This document shows positions 1 through 9,445 of a stretch of DNA of 64,000 bases, one piece after another. A model generated the notes under the pieces. That model saw nothing but the letters and a program-made list of their open reading frames with translations. It was not told the DNA's origin and made no database searches. Each line of letters opens with the position of its first letter. Position 1 is the first letter of the stretch. The DNA comes from CBDCME01 sp965218865 (GTDB taxonomy: Bacteria > Pseudomonadota > Alphaproteobacteria > JAAXGF01), in NCBI GenBank assembly GCA_965218865.1, contig CBDCME010000080.1, positions 1 through 64,000 of the forward strand, written 5' to 3'. Made by a program: the position numbers and the translations under genes.

Positions 1-78
1 GTTGCCAACAACCTTGAATCACACAAAACCTGGCGTGTAAACCTTTGCGCGAGTCAAACTCTGGGGCGGTTGGTATAA
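1..78 (-). mobile_element. Terminal fragment of an IS630-family element (cut by window start)
   Basis: These bases repeat, with a few substitutions, the outer end of the complete IS630-type element at 26003-27171 (compare 27095-27172). They finish in the same terminal motif GGTTGGTA followed by TA, the dinucleotide that IS630/Tc1-type elements target and duplicate. Only the end lying upstream of the transposase start is present here; the rest is outside the window. The IS110-type element starts directly afterwards, so two mobile elements abut. Confidence 0.75.
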
Positions 79-106
79 GTTGACCACTCGAACATAGAAA
101 GTTGAT

Positions 107-363
107 GTGGTTGTTGTTTTGTGGGTAACGCGGAGCGTTATCCACAAAATGCGGTCAGCTGAAGATCTGATCGGGTCATTTTTTCGGATCGGACGAGCCT
201 TCTGGGAGCGACCCATTGCTCCCTGTGTTTCGAGCGCCTGGGGGGGGACGCGTGCCCCGGAGGGACGGCCGCGGCGGACAGCCGGTGGGGAGTTGCGCCT
301 GCGAGCGCCAGTACAGGGAATGTTCGGCGTCGCGGCGGTCCGAGGCAAGAGAGGAGAAAGGCG
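107..363 (+). ncRNA. Candidate IS110 bridge RNA leader region
   Basis: The non-coding leader of the IS110 element opens with a strong hairpin: 117-131 pairs with 135-149 around a GGA loop, 15 bp with one G-U pair. Known IS110-group elements express a structured bridge RNA from this position that guides donor and target recognition. Beyond the hairpin and the position I cannot define loops or guide segments by eye, so this is a positional inference. A short open frame runs through the region but has no family resemblance. Confidence 0.3.
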
Positions 364-1627
364 ATGAACTTTGATTGGTTTGCTGGCATTGACTGGGCGA
401 CCGAGAGGCACCAGGTTTGCCTTCTTGATGGTAACGGCGTCATCGTCGTTGAAAGGTCGTTCGCCCACAGCGGGGAAGGGATGGCCGAGTTGTGCGCGTG
501 GCTGACGAAAAAGAGTGGCAGTGTGCCGGAGAGGATTGCCGTCTCCATCGAGGTCCCGCATGGGGCGGTCGTCGATACCTTGCTGGAGCGGGGTTTCGCC
601 ATTCACAGTATCAACCCCAAGCAGCTCGACCGCTTTCGCGATCGTTTCACCGTCGCCGGCGCCAAGGACGACCGCCGCGACGCCCATGTCCTCGGCGATT
701 CCTTGCGCACCGACGGCCATTGCTTTCGTCGCTTGAAGGCCGATGCTCCCGCCATCATCGAACTGCGCGAATATTCGCGCCTGGGCCGAGGACCTCGGCC
801 AGGAGCGCGTGCGCCTCGCCAACCACCTGCGCGAACAGTTGAGACGCTATTATCCCCAGGCCTTGGAGGTCAGCGACGATGTCGCCAGCGAGTGGTTTCT
901 CGCCCTGTGGAAGAAGGCGCCCACTCCCGAGAAGGCGCGGCGCATCCGAACCAATACCGTTGCCAAGCTGCTGAAAACCCACCGCATCCGCAAAATCGAC
1001 GCGCCTGAAGTGTTGCGCCTCTTGCGCCAAAAGCCGCTCACCGTCGCGCCGGGAACTATCGCCGCCGCTTGCGCTCATATCGGTTCCCTGGCCGAGCGTT
1101 TGCGCCTGGTCAACCGCCAGGTCAAGCAGGCCCGAAGCCGCATCGACGGCCTCTGCCGACACATCGCCGATCAACAGGACAGCGCCTCGGGGCAGAAATC
1201 CGAGCAGCGCGACGTGGACATCCTGCTTTCCATGCCCGGAATCGGGAGGACCATCCTCGCCACGCTGCTCGCAGAAGCCTCGACGCCCCTGCGGGAAAGA
1301 AATTACCAGGCCTTGCGCACCTTGTCCGGCGCCGCCCCCGTTACCCGCCGGAGCGGCAAACGCTGTCTCGTCATCATGCGTCAGGCCTGCCACGTTCGGC
1401 TGCGAACCGCCCTTTACCACTGGGCCCGCGTCGCCATCCAACACGATCCCATCAGCCGCCAACGCTATGCCGCCCTTAGGGCCCGGGGACACGGCCACGC
1501 CAGAGCGCTGAGAACCGTCGCCGATAGACTGCTTGCCGTCGCCTGCGCCATGCTCAGAAATCAAACCCTCTTCGATCCATCCCATGCTCAAAAAAAAGCC
1601 CAACGCCGCCTCACTCCGGCAGCGTGA
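364..1627 (+). pseudogene. IS110-family transposase, broken by a 1-base insertion
   Basis: The first frame (364 to about 780) begins with the RuvC-like DEDD domain, including the GIDWA motif with Asp10 and a DDRRDA motif near residue 100. The second frame (about 780-1627) carries the C-terminal Transposase_20 part with the SMPGIG motif. The frames join if one C at 780/781 is removed (EYSRWAEDLGQ restored). IS110 transposases are not known to use programmed frameshifting, so this copy is probably inactive unless the extra base is a sequence error. The start is the ATG at 364, preceded by AGAGGAGAAAGG. Confidence 0.85.
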
Positions 1628-1661
1628 CCACCTCTCATTTCCCCCTTGCTCAATGGTGGGG

Positions 1662-1745
1662 AGTCCCCTCCCGGCCACCCATATCAGCAACCTCTCGTGG
1701 GTGGCCGGGAGGGGGAGAGGGACAGACGCATTTTCGAACAAACAC
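1662..1745 (+). repeat. Palindromic MITE-like repeat, copy 1 (left end truncated)
   Basis: Holds the central palindrome of the family (CCCTCCCGGCCACCCA ... TGGGTGGCCGGGAGGG) and the right terminal repeat TTTTCGAACAAACAC followed by TTA. The left terminal repeat and the second small hairpin (AAATGCGC...GCGCATTT) seen in other copies are missing. It lies directly behind the IS110 element. Confidence 0.8.
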
Positions 1746-2096
1746 TTACCACAGACACCCTATGGAATTTAGTTAATATTGCCTGTGTTGGGCATCACAG
1801 CCATATCGGATGGGATCTTCTATATTATGGCAACGCTTCACGGTTGACCCAGGTTCGAGGTGCGCCAGGTTCGAGGTGCGAATGTCATGACCGCTGGGTT
1901 GGAGCGCAACGAGTCCGCGGAAATAACGCGGCCACGGCGGGAGGACCGTTGACGATGAGATCGGAGATGTGAGCAAATCCGATCGCCTCGGGTCGAGGTT
2001 TCGAGGCGACGCCAACCGCGGGGAAGTATCCATCTCCTCGGCCGAGCCCATTTGAAACACAAGGGCCACGTTTAATAGTTAAAGGAGCCGAAAGCA
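1746..2096. other. Intergenic region with a 16-bp tandem repeat
   Basis: No gene recognised. CCAGGTTCGAGGTGCG is present twice head to tail at 1849-1864 and 1865-1880. The last bases before 2097 hold a good ribosome binding site (AAAGGAG) for the following short gene. Confidence 0.6.
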
Positions 2097-2300
2097 ATGA
2101 AATTTAATGGAAAAGCAATTGATTTACTTTATACATTGGAATTACGATCGCCGATTCGTCGTTTCGCGGGTTGGCGACCGATACTCGGTTTGGCCGCCGG
2201 CGTGGCGCCGGGACATTGCGGGATTGCGGCAGAGTTTAATGTAAGCGGGAGTAGAAAGAACGGCGGCAATGTCCCGGCTGATGTTGAAAAAGTGAGGTAG
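2097..2300 (+). CDS. Short hypothetical protein, 3' end cut by an IS256-type element
   Basis: A 67-codon frame beginning ATG with a strong AAAGGAG site 9-10 bases upstream, so translation start is credible. The product begins MKFNGKAIDLLYTLEL and has no family I recognise. The last residues and the stop codon lie inside the left end of the IS256-type element (from 2282), so the natural C-terminus was probably different and longer. Codon use near the start is more AT-rich than that of neighbours. It may once have been linked to the adhesin gene downstream, but this cannot be shown here. Confidence 0.4.
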   Translation: MKFNGKAIDLLYTLELRSPIRRFAGWRPILGLAAGVAPGHCGIAAEFNVSGSRKNGGNVPADVEKVR

Positions 2301-3709
2301 GCGTCATTCGCCTGGAACCGTTAGGCTCTGGGTGTTGAATCCATCAAGGAGAACGACGCCATGACCAAGACTACACGGAACAGCCGCCTTTCGAAACTGT
2401 TGGAGATCCCGCTTCCTCTGTTGCCGCCGGCCTTGCCGGAGGCTTTTGATGATCTGCGCATGAGCGTGGATCGCTTTTGCCTGTTGGCCGGGGTGGAGAC
2501 CCTGGGCGAGATGCTGGACGAGGATAGCGAGGTGCTCTGCGGAGCGCGCCACGCCCGCACGGCCGAGCGGCAGGGCCATCGCTGGGGGACAACCCAGAGC
2601 GAGATTGCCTATCACGGGGGCAAGGTGAAGCTGACGCGCCCGCGGGTGCGCGATCTTGCGGGCAAGGAGATGAGCTTGCCGAGCTGGGAGTTGCTCTCGG
2701 ACCCGGCGCTTTTGCAGTCCTGGGCGATGAACATCATGCTGCTTACGGTTTCGACCCGCAAGTACGCGCGCGCCGTGCGCCTGCCCGGCGAGGCCAGCGG
2801 CGACTTGCCGGCACGCGCGGGCGATGCGACCTCGAAGTCCGCGGTCTCGCGGCGCTTCGTGGCCATGACGCGCAAGAAGCTGAAGGCCTTCCTGGCCAGC
2901 GACCTTTCGGATCTCGATCTCCTGGTCATCCAGATCGACGGGCTGCACGTCGGCGATCACGTGTTGCTGGCAGCTATTGGCATCGACGGCGCGGGCGAGA
3001 AGCATGTTCTAGGCCTGGCCGAAGGTGCCACGGAGAATGCCGCCACGGTGCAGGCGCTGCTCGACAACCTGACCGCCCGCGGCCTCGACCCGGAAGTGCC
3101 CCGGCTCTTCATCGTCGACGGCGCCAAGGCGCTCTCCAAGGCGATCAAGCGGACCTTCGGGCCGGTGGCCGCCCTCCAGCGCTGCCAGGTCCACAAGGGC
3201 CGCAACATCATCGAGCGCCTCGACGAAAGCCTTCATGCCGGCGTCAAGAAGGCGCTCAGGCAAGCCTGGGACCAAGACGATGCCGAGAAAGCCGAACGCC
3301 TCATGAAGAACCTGGCGCGCCGCCTGGAGACCGAGGCCCCCGGCGTTTCGGCTTCCATCCTGGAGGGCCTGGATGAGATCCTCACCGTGATCCGCTTGGG
3401 CCTGCCGCCCAAGCTCAGGCGCTCCTTGGCCTGCACCAACGCCATCGAGAATGCCTTGGAAACGGTCAGGATGGTGCAGCACAATGTCAAGCGCTGGCGC
3501 AACGCCGAGATGGCCTTGCGCTGGACCGCCGCCGGCCTCCTGGAAGCCCAAAAGACCTCCGTCGCCTCAAGGCCTACCGGCAACTCCCCATCCTCAGAGC
3601 TGCCCTCGAGGATCACGTGAAAAAGGCAAAAGCGAAAAGCGCCATTGAAACCATCAAAGAGGCCGCCTAGCCTCGAAGCCCAACCATGCCTGCCTCGCTT
3701 TTTTCAACA
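2282..3709 (+). mobile_element. IS256-family element (Mutator type)
   Basis: Bounded by imperfect inverted repeats: TGTTGAAAAAGTGAGGTAGG at the left and the complement of GCCTGCCTCGCTTTTTTCAA at the right (ending near 3709). It contains one Mutator-type transposase. No matching 8-9 bp target duplication is visible at the flanks, which could mean later rearrangement. It separates a short gene from the RTX adhesin start at 3730. Confidence 0.75.
2361..3670 (+). pseudogene. IS256/Mutator-family transposase, C-terminus frameshifted
   Basis: A Mutator-type DDE transposase. Visible family features include IQIDGLHVGDH (first Asp), FIVDGAKALSKAI (second Asp), RCQVHKGRNI and a C-terminal CTNAIENALETVR carrying the Glu. 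The first frame runs 2361-3620, but after LLEAQKT it leaves the family pattern. The expected tail (LRRLKAYRQLPILRAALEDH) is in the next frame and ends with TAG at 3670. Restoring one C near 3556 joins them. The catalytic core is intact; loss of the tail may or may not inactivate it. Confidence 0.85.
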
Positions 3710-3729
3710 GAGCATGGGACATCGCCAGA

Positions 3730-6700
3730 ATGGCTGAGACATCCGATAGCGCGAACCAGGCACTCGATCAAGATGTTGCCACCGACGAATTAACGACTCG
3801 CGACGAAGGCAAGTCGCAGACGGTCGGCGAGCCGAAAGGATCGGAGGGCCTCGTTCAGACGGATGCCACCGTCAGGGAAGCCCGTACCGGCGGGACCGTT
3901 CAGCGGGGTAGCCAGGTCCAGCAATCCTCGTCCGTCGAGGAAGAGGTCGCGGCCGGCTTTGATGCCGATTCGTCCGAGGTGGCGACTGATGTCGACGGAT
4001 TTGGCGAGGCCGGTGACACGCCTACGGACTTCGCGCCGGAGGTCACGGGCTTTGCCGGCCGCTCGGGCCGGGACGCCGGCGGCGGCGATGCCGGCCGTTC
4101 GGGCGGAGGCGACGGCGATGACGATGGCCGCGGCGGAACCTCCGGCGCAGACGCGGGTGGAAGCGGGAGTCAGTTTTTCGACCCGGCCGTTGGCGCCGAC
4201 GTCGGTGACGCCGGAGCCGCCGCTGGACGTGGTGATGGCGGCAACAGGGATGGGGCGGCCGCCGGAACCGAGGGTGGCGAAGGCGCCGATGGCGAAGGTG
4301 AAGCCGAAGCCGAGGCCGAGGTCGAGATTGTCGAGGCCCTGACCCCGGATCTCGGTCTTGAATTGGAAACCGAGCCGGTCACCGAACCGGAGGTCGTGGA
4401 ATTGGCCCCGGTCGCCGAGGCGGCCGCCGCCGAGCGCTCGGAGGTCGTCGCCGAGATCGTCGCCCCGGATGTCGCCGAGACCCCCAAACTCGCGGTCGAG
4501 GCCGCCAGCGGGGCCGAGGACAGTGCGATTGCTCTCGACATAGCTGCCACCCTCACCGACCTCGACGGCTCTGAAGCCCTCTCGATTACGATCGAGAACG
4601 TGCCCACCGGCGCCAGCCTGTCCGCCGGGACAGACAACGGCGACGGCACCTGGAGCCTCAACACAGCCGACCTCGACGGCCTGACCATCACCCCGGCGGC
4701 CGACTCAAACGCCGACTTCCAGCTCAACGTCATCGCCACCGCGACCGAGGCCGACGGGGATACCGCGACCACGAACTCGACCCTCGACGTCGGTGTCACC
4801 GGCGTGGCCGATACCCCGAGCCTCAGCGTCAGTGCCGCGAGCGGGGCCGAGGACAGCGCCATTTCGCTGGACATCACCTCGGCGCTGACCGTTCTCGACG
4901 GTTCCGAATCGCTCTCGATTACGATCGAGAACGTACCCACCGGCGCCACCCTGTCGGCCGGGACCGACAACTTGGACGGCACCTGGAGCCTCGAGCCGGC
5001 CGATCTCGACGGCCTGACCATCACCCGGGCGGCAGATTCGAACGCCGACTTTAGCCTCAACGTGGTCGCCACCGCGACCGAGAATGATGGGGATACCACG
5101 ACTGCCAGCACCGCCCTCAACGTGAGTGTCAGCGGCGTCGCCGATACCCCGAGCCTCAGCGTCAGCGCGGCGAGCGGAGCCGAGGACAGCGCGATCGCTC
5201 TCGATGTCACCTCGGCGCTCACCGACCTCGACGGTTCCGAGAGCCTCTCGATTACGATCGAGAACGTGCCCACCGGGGCCAGCCTGTCGGCCGGGACCGA
5301 CAACTTGGACGGCACCTGGAGCCTCGAGCCGGCCGATCTCGACGGCCTGACCATCACCCCGCCGGCGGATTCGAACGCCGACTTCAGCCTCAACGTCGTC
5401 GCCACCGCGACCGAGAATGATGGAGATACCACGACTGCCAGCACCGCCCTCAACGTGAGTGTCAGCGACGTCGCCGATACCCCGAGCCTCAGCGTCAGTG
5501 CCGCGAGCGGGGCCGAGGACAGCGCGATTGCTCTCGACGTCACCTCGGCGCTCACCGATCTCGGCGGTTCCGAATCGCTCTCGATTACGATCGAGAACGT
5601 GCCCACCGGGGCCAGCTTGTCCGCCGGGACCGACAACTTGGACGGCACCTGGAGCCTCGAGGTAGCCGACCTCGACGGCCTGACCATCACCCCGGCGGCC
5701 GACTCGAACGCCGATTTCCAGCTCAACGTCATCGCCACCGCGACCGAGGCCGACGGCGATACCACGACGGCCAGCACCGCGCTCAACGTCAGTGTTACGG
5801 GCGTCGCCGATACTCCGACCCTAACGACCGCCGCCGCCTCCGGGGCCGAGGACAGCGCGATTGCGCTGGACATCACCTCCGCCTTGAGCGACCTCGACGG
5901 TTCCGAATCGCTCTCGATTACGATCGAGAACGTGCCCACCGGGGCCAGCCTGTCGGCCGGGACCGACAACTTGGACGGCACCTGGAGCCTCGACGCGGCC
6001 GACCTCGACGGCCTGACCATCACCCCGCCGGCGGATTCGAACGCCGACTTCCAGCTCAACGTCGTCGCCACCGCGACCGAGAATGACGGCAGTGTCGCCA
6101 GCACCAGCGCCACCCTCGACGTCAGTGTCAGCGGCGTGGCCGATGCCCCGACCCTCAGCGTCAGCGCCGCGAGCGGGGCCGAGGACAGCGCCATCGCTCT
6201 GGACATCACCTCGGCGCTGACCGATCTCGACGGTTCCGAATCGCTCTCGATTACGATCGAGAACGTGCCCACCGGAGCCAGCCTGTCGGCCGGCACCGAC
6301 AACTTGGACGGAACCTGGAGCCTCGACGCAGCTGATCTCGACGGCCTGACCATCACCCCGCCGGCCGACTCGAACGCAGATTTCAGCCTCAACGTCGTCG
6401 CCACCGCGACCGAGGCCGACGGCGATACCACGACGGCCAGCACCGCCCTCAACGTGAGTGTCAGCGGCGTCGCCGATACCCCGAGCCTCAGCGTCAGCGC
6501 GGCGAGCGGAGCCGAGGACAGCGCGATCGCGCTGGATATTACCTCGGCGCTCACCGACCTCGACGGTTCCGAGAGCCTCTCGATTACGGTCGAGAACGTG
6601 CCCACCAGCGCCACCCTCGACGTCGGCGTCACCGGCGTGGCCGATGCCCCGACCCTCTCCGTGAGCGCGGCGAGCGGAGCCGAGGACAGTGCGATTGCTC

Positions 6701-7374
6701 TCGATGTTACCTCGGCGCTCACCGACCTCGACGGCTCGGAAGCCCTCTCGATTACGATCGAGAACGTACCCACCGGCGCCACCCTGTCGGCCGGGACCGA
6801 CAACTTGGACGGCAGCTGGAGCCTCGAGGCAGCTGATCTCGACGGCCTGACGATCACACCGCCGGCCGACTCGAACGCCGACTTTAGCCTCAACGTGGTC
6901 GCCACCGCGACCGAGAATGATGGGGATACCGCGACCACGAGCACCGCGCTCAATGTCAGTGTTACGGGCGTCGCCGATACCCCGAGCCTCAGCGTCAGCG
7001 CCGCCTCAGGGGCCGAGGACAGCGCCATTTCGCTGGACATCACCTCGGCGCTCACCGATCTCGACGGTTCCGAGAGCCTCTCGATCACGATCGAGAACGT
7101 GCCCACCGGCGCCAGCTTGTCCGCCGGGACCGACAACTTGGACGGCACCTGGAGCCTCGACACGGCCGATCTCGACGGCCTGACCATCACCCCGCCGGCG
7201 GATTCGAACGCCGACTTCCAGCTCAACGTCGTCGCCACCGCGACCGAGAACGACGGCGATACCGCGACCACGAGCACGACCCTCGACGTCAGTGTCAGCG
7301 GCGTGGCCGATACCCCGACCCTCACCACAAGCGCCGCCTCCGGCGCCGAGGACAGTGCCATTTCGCAGGGCTAG
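3730..7374 (+). pseudogene. Giant RTX/cadherin-like adhesin, 5' part, interrupted by ISAs1 element
   Basis: The first 250 or so residues are acidic, Gly- and Glu-rich and have no signal peptide, as usual for type I-secreted proteins. From about 4500 the protein is built of about 111-residue units with the pattern AASGAEDSAIALDITSAL, DLDGSESLSITIENVP, DNLDGTWSLEPADLDGLTIT, resembling cadherin-like or VCBS-type repeats of large adhesins. The reading frame ends 9 bases inside the ISAs1 element at 7366. The rest of the gene, including RTX calcium-binding repeats, resumes at 9446. The intact protein would probably have been exported by a type I system and bound surfaces in a Ca-dependent way; no exporter genes are in this window. 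Confidence 0.85.
4495..7365 (+). repeat. 333-bp tandem repeats inside the adhesin gene
   Basis: The segment encoding AASGAEDSAI recurs at about 4501, 4834, 5167, 5500, 5833, 6166, 6499, 6667, 7000 and 7333, a period of 333 bp (111 codons). The unit starting at 6499 is only 168 bp long: it has lost 55 codons in frame, jumping from VENVPTSATLDV to the next unit. The last unit is cut by the ISAs1 insertion and continues at 9446. Units are highly similar at the DNA level, so recombination between them is expected. Confidence 0.9.
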
Positions 7375-9445
7375 TTTTTTGTCCGCCCAGTGATCAGGGT
7401 GAGGTGATCGCGGCGCTGGCCATTTCATTCTCGGTGTGGCAGTGTGCCGGTCATGGCGACGCTGCCGGTCTCGGATTCGTCCATTGATTTGCGCGCGGTC
7501 ACGGTGCGTCCGACCTGGGGCGCGCAGGAGCACCGGCGCTGGGACCGGTTGGTGGAGCAGCACCACTACCTGGCGTTCCACGGCGTCATCGGCAAGGGCC
7601 TGCGCCATGTCGCGGTGCATGGCGAGACCTGGCTCGCACTGATCGGCTGGCAGCCCGGCGCGTTCAAGCTGGGCGCGCGTGATCGCTGGATCGGGTGGTC
7701 GGCCGAGCAGCAGTTCCGGCGTCTGCATCTGATCGCCAACAACTCGCGCTTCGTCATTCTGACGCCTGGCCGAGTGCCGAACCTGGCCTCCCGTGTGCTG
7801 GGGCTGAGCCTGCGGCGGCTGTCTGAGGACATCCAGGCGGTGCACGGATATCCGGCTCTTCTGGCGGAGACGTTCGTGGACGTCTCGCGATTTGCCGGCA
7901 CCTGCTACCGCGCGTCGAACTGGCGCTCTCTGGGGCTGACGCGGGGCTTTGCCCGTGAGCCCGGAGGGGCAGCGCGCTGGCGCCACCACGGTCAGCCCAA
8001 GGAGGTCTTCGTGTTCGGACTGACAGACGGCGCCCCCGAGGCGCTGAGCCGTACCGGGATGCCGGCACACTGGAACGCCGAGCAGCACACCGAGCCGATG
8101 GCCGCGCCCCGGCTGCGCAGCCTGTTCGAGTGTCTGGGTGAGGTGCCCGAGTACCGCCATGCCCGGGGCAAGCGCTATGCGCTCAACACCATTCTGGTGA
8201 TCGCCGTCGCCGCCCGGCTTGCCGGATACCGGGGGGTGAACGCGTTCGCCCAGTTCGCCGCCCTGCTCTCCCAGGAGCAGCTCGAGGCGGTGGGTGCGTT
8301 CTGGAGCCCTTCCAAACAGCGCTACACCCCGCCCGCGATCACCACCTTCCACAAGACCCTCACCGCCCTGCCGCCAGAGACCCTGGACAACGCGATTAGC
8401 CAGTGGACCGGCCAGCATGGCAGCGCGCACGCGCCGGTCGCCATGGACGGAAAGGATCTGCGCGGCGCCTCGAAGCAGACCGAAGACGGGCGCAGGATGA
8501 TGGTGGCGGCGGTCGAGCACGACACCGGCGTGGTCCTCGGGCAGGTCGAGGTCGACCGCAAGAGCAACGAAATCCCGGCCGTGCGCGAACTCTCCAGCGG
8601 CCTCGACCTCACAGGCCGGATCGTCACCATGGACGCGATGCACGCTCAGCACGAGACCGCGCGCTGCCTGCTCGGGCGCCGCGCCGACTACGTGATGAGC
8701 GCGGTCAAGGACAACCAGGAGACGATCTTCGAAGACCTCAAGGCGATCGACTTCAGCGATGCGCCCTGGCACGAAACCGTCGACAAGGGCCATGGCCGCA
8801 TCGAGCGCCGACGCTGCGCCGTCGTCGACCTCTCCGCTGCCGAGTGGGACGGCTACGCCAACCTCCACGGGCGACGCCAGGCCATGCGCATCGAGCGCGA
8901 ACGCGAGATCCTCAAGACCGGCAAGCGCAGCATCGAGGTGACCTGGAGCCTCACCTCGCTCGGCGCAGAGCGCGCCGGACCCGAGGAGTTGCTCGAACTG
9001 GTGCGCAACCACTGGCATATCGAGAACCGCCTGCACTACGTGCGCGACTTCACCTACGACGAAGACCGATGCCGGGCCTACGTGCGTCACCTGCCCAGAA
9101 ATCTCGCCTGCTTGACCAACGCGGCCATCGCCATCGTGCGCTGCGACGGACGCTTCCGTTATCTGCCCGAGGCCAACCGGCACTATGCCGCCCGGGCGCA
9201 GGAGGCCCTCGACGCGATCATGACCGCGCCCATCGCCTGAGACAGCACGCCTCTCCCCCGGACCGGGACGTGCCGCCGAGCGGCGCGGGCGGACCGGTGT
9301 GCCTGTCGAATCCGAAAACGCCGTCCGGTGGCTTCGAGCAGTCCCCATGACGTCGTCGAGGCAAGCTCGGGGCTCCCCGAACCCCGTGCACCGAGCACGA
9401 TCCCACTCATCCCGAACCCTCAACCGCGACTAAAAATTGTTCCTG
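7366..9445 (+). mobile_element. ISAs1-family element with DruA-domain transposase, copy A
   Basis: The 2,080-bp unit starts CAGGGCTAGTTTTTT and ends TAAAAATTGTTCCTG, giving short imperfect inverted ends beginning CAGG. It is flanked on both sides by the same 10 bases, TGCCATTTCG (7356-7365 and 9446-9455), a clean target duplication that proves the insertion into the adhesin gene. An almost identical copy lies at 58724-60803. Confidence 0.92.
7444..9240 (+). CDS. ISAs1-family DDE transposase with N-terminal DUF4338 (DruA-like) domain
   Basis: A 598-residue product, about 200 longer than ordinary ISAs1 transposases. Residues about 25-175 match the DUF4338/DruA pattern: RWDRLVEQHHYL, RDRWIGW, NNSRFVIL, LASRVLGLSLRRL, ETFVD and GTCYRASNW. 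Residues about 230-590 are the ISAs1 DDE domain with AMDGKDLRGA (first Asp, near 333), TMDAMHAQ (second Asp, near 394) and HWHIENRLHYVRDF (Glu, near 525). The DruA domain is known from the Druantia defence system and from transposases. Here no other Druantia gene is present, so the domain most likely serves DNA recognition in transposition. The start may be GTG at 7444 or ATG at 7453. All catalytic residues are present. Confidence 0.9.
   Translation: MPVMATLPVSDSSIDLRAVTVRPTWGAQEHRRWDRLVEQHHYLAFHGVIGKGLRHVAVHGETWLALIGWQPGAFKLGARDRWIGWSAEQQFRRLHLIANNSRFVILTPGRVPNLASRVLGLSLRRLSEDIQAVHGYPALLAETFVDVSRFAGTCYRASNWRSLGLTRGFAREPGGAARWRHHGQPKEVFVFGLTDGAPEALSRTGMPAHWNAEQHTEPMAAPRLRSLFECLGEVPEYRHARGKRYALNTILVIAVAARLAGYRGVNAFAQFAALLSQEQLEAVGAFWSPSKQRYTPPAITTFHKTLTALPPETLDNAISQWTGQHGSAHAPVAMDGKDLRGASKQTEDGRRMMVAAVEHDTGVVLGQVEVDRKSNEIPAVRELSSGLDLTGRIVTMDAMHAQHETARCLLGRRADYVMSAVKDNQETIFEDLKAIDFSDAPWHETVDKGHGRIERRRCAVVDLSAAEWDGYANLHGRRQAMRIEREREILKTGKRSIEVTWSLTSLGAERAGPEELLELVRNHWHIENRLHYVRDFTYDEDRCRAYVRHLPRNLACLTNAAIAIVRCDGRFRYLPEANRHYAARAQEALDAIMTAPIA

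Larger units (their letters stand above)
79..1660 (+). mobile_element. IS110-family insertion sequence, transposase frameshifted
   Basis: The unit consists of a long 5' non-coding stretch (about 285 bp), a DEDD transposase reading frame and a short 3' end. That asymmetry is typical of the IS110 group, which encodes its guide (bridge) RNA in the left end. IS110 elements lack classical terminal inverted repeats and usually make no target duplication, so the boundaries are approximate: the left is set by the end of the IS630 fragment and the right by the start of a palindromic repeat. Confidence 0.6.

Noticed and set aside
780..781. Programmed frameshift in the IS110 transposase
   Set aside because: No slippery heptamer is present, and IS110 transposases are normally made from a single frame. 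A one-base insertion explains it.
4170..7361. Very long open frame on the minus strand opposite the adhesin gene
   Set aside because: Its repeats mirror those of the adhesin and arise from the strong codon bias of the 333-bp units. It has no ribosome site and no family resemblance.
4501..7365. Regular direct repeats that might suggest a CRISPR array
   Set aside because: The units are 333 bp, coding and contiguous without spacers, so they are protein repeats.
7444..9240. DruA-like domain as evidence for a Druantia defence system
   Set aside because: No druB-druE or helicase gene is nearby and the domain is part of a transposase inside an IS.
7006..9423. Long minus-strand open frame across the ISAs1 element (and its twin at 58622-60781)
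   Set aside because: It runs opposite the well-supported transposase and crosses the element border. Arg/Gly/Val-rich composition is typical of a high-GC shadow frame.
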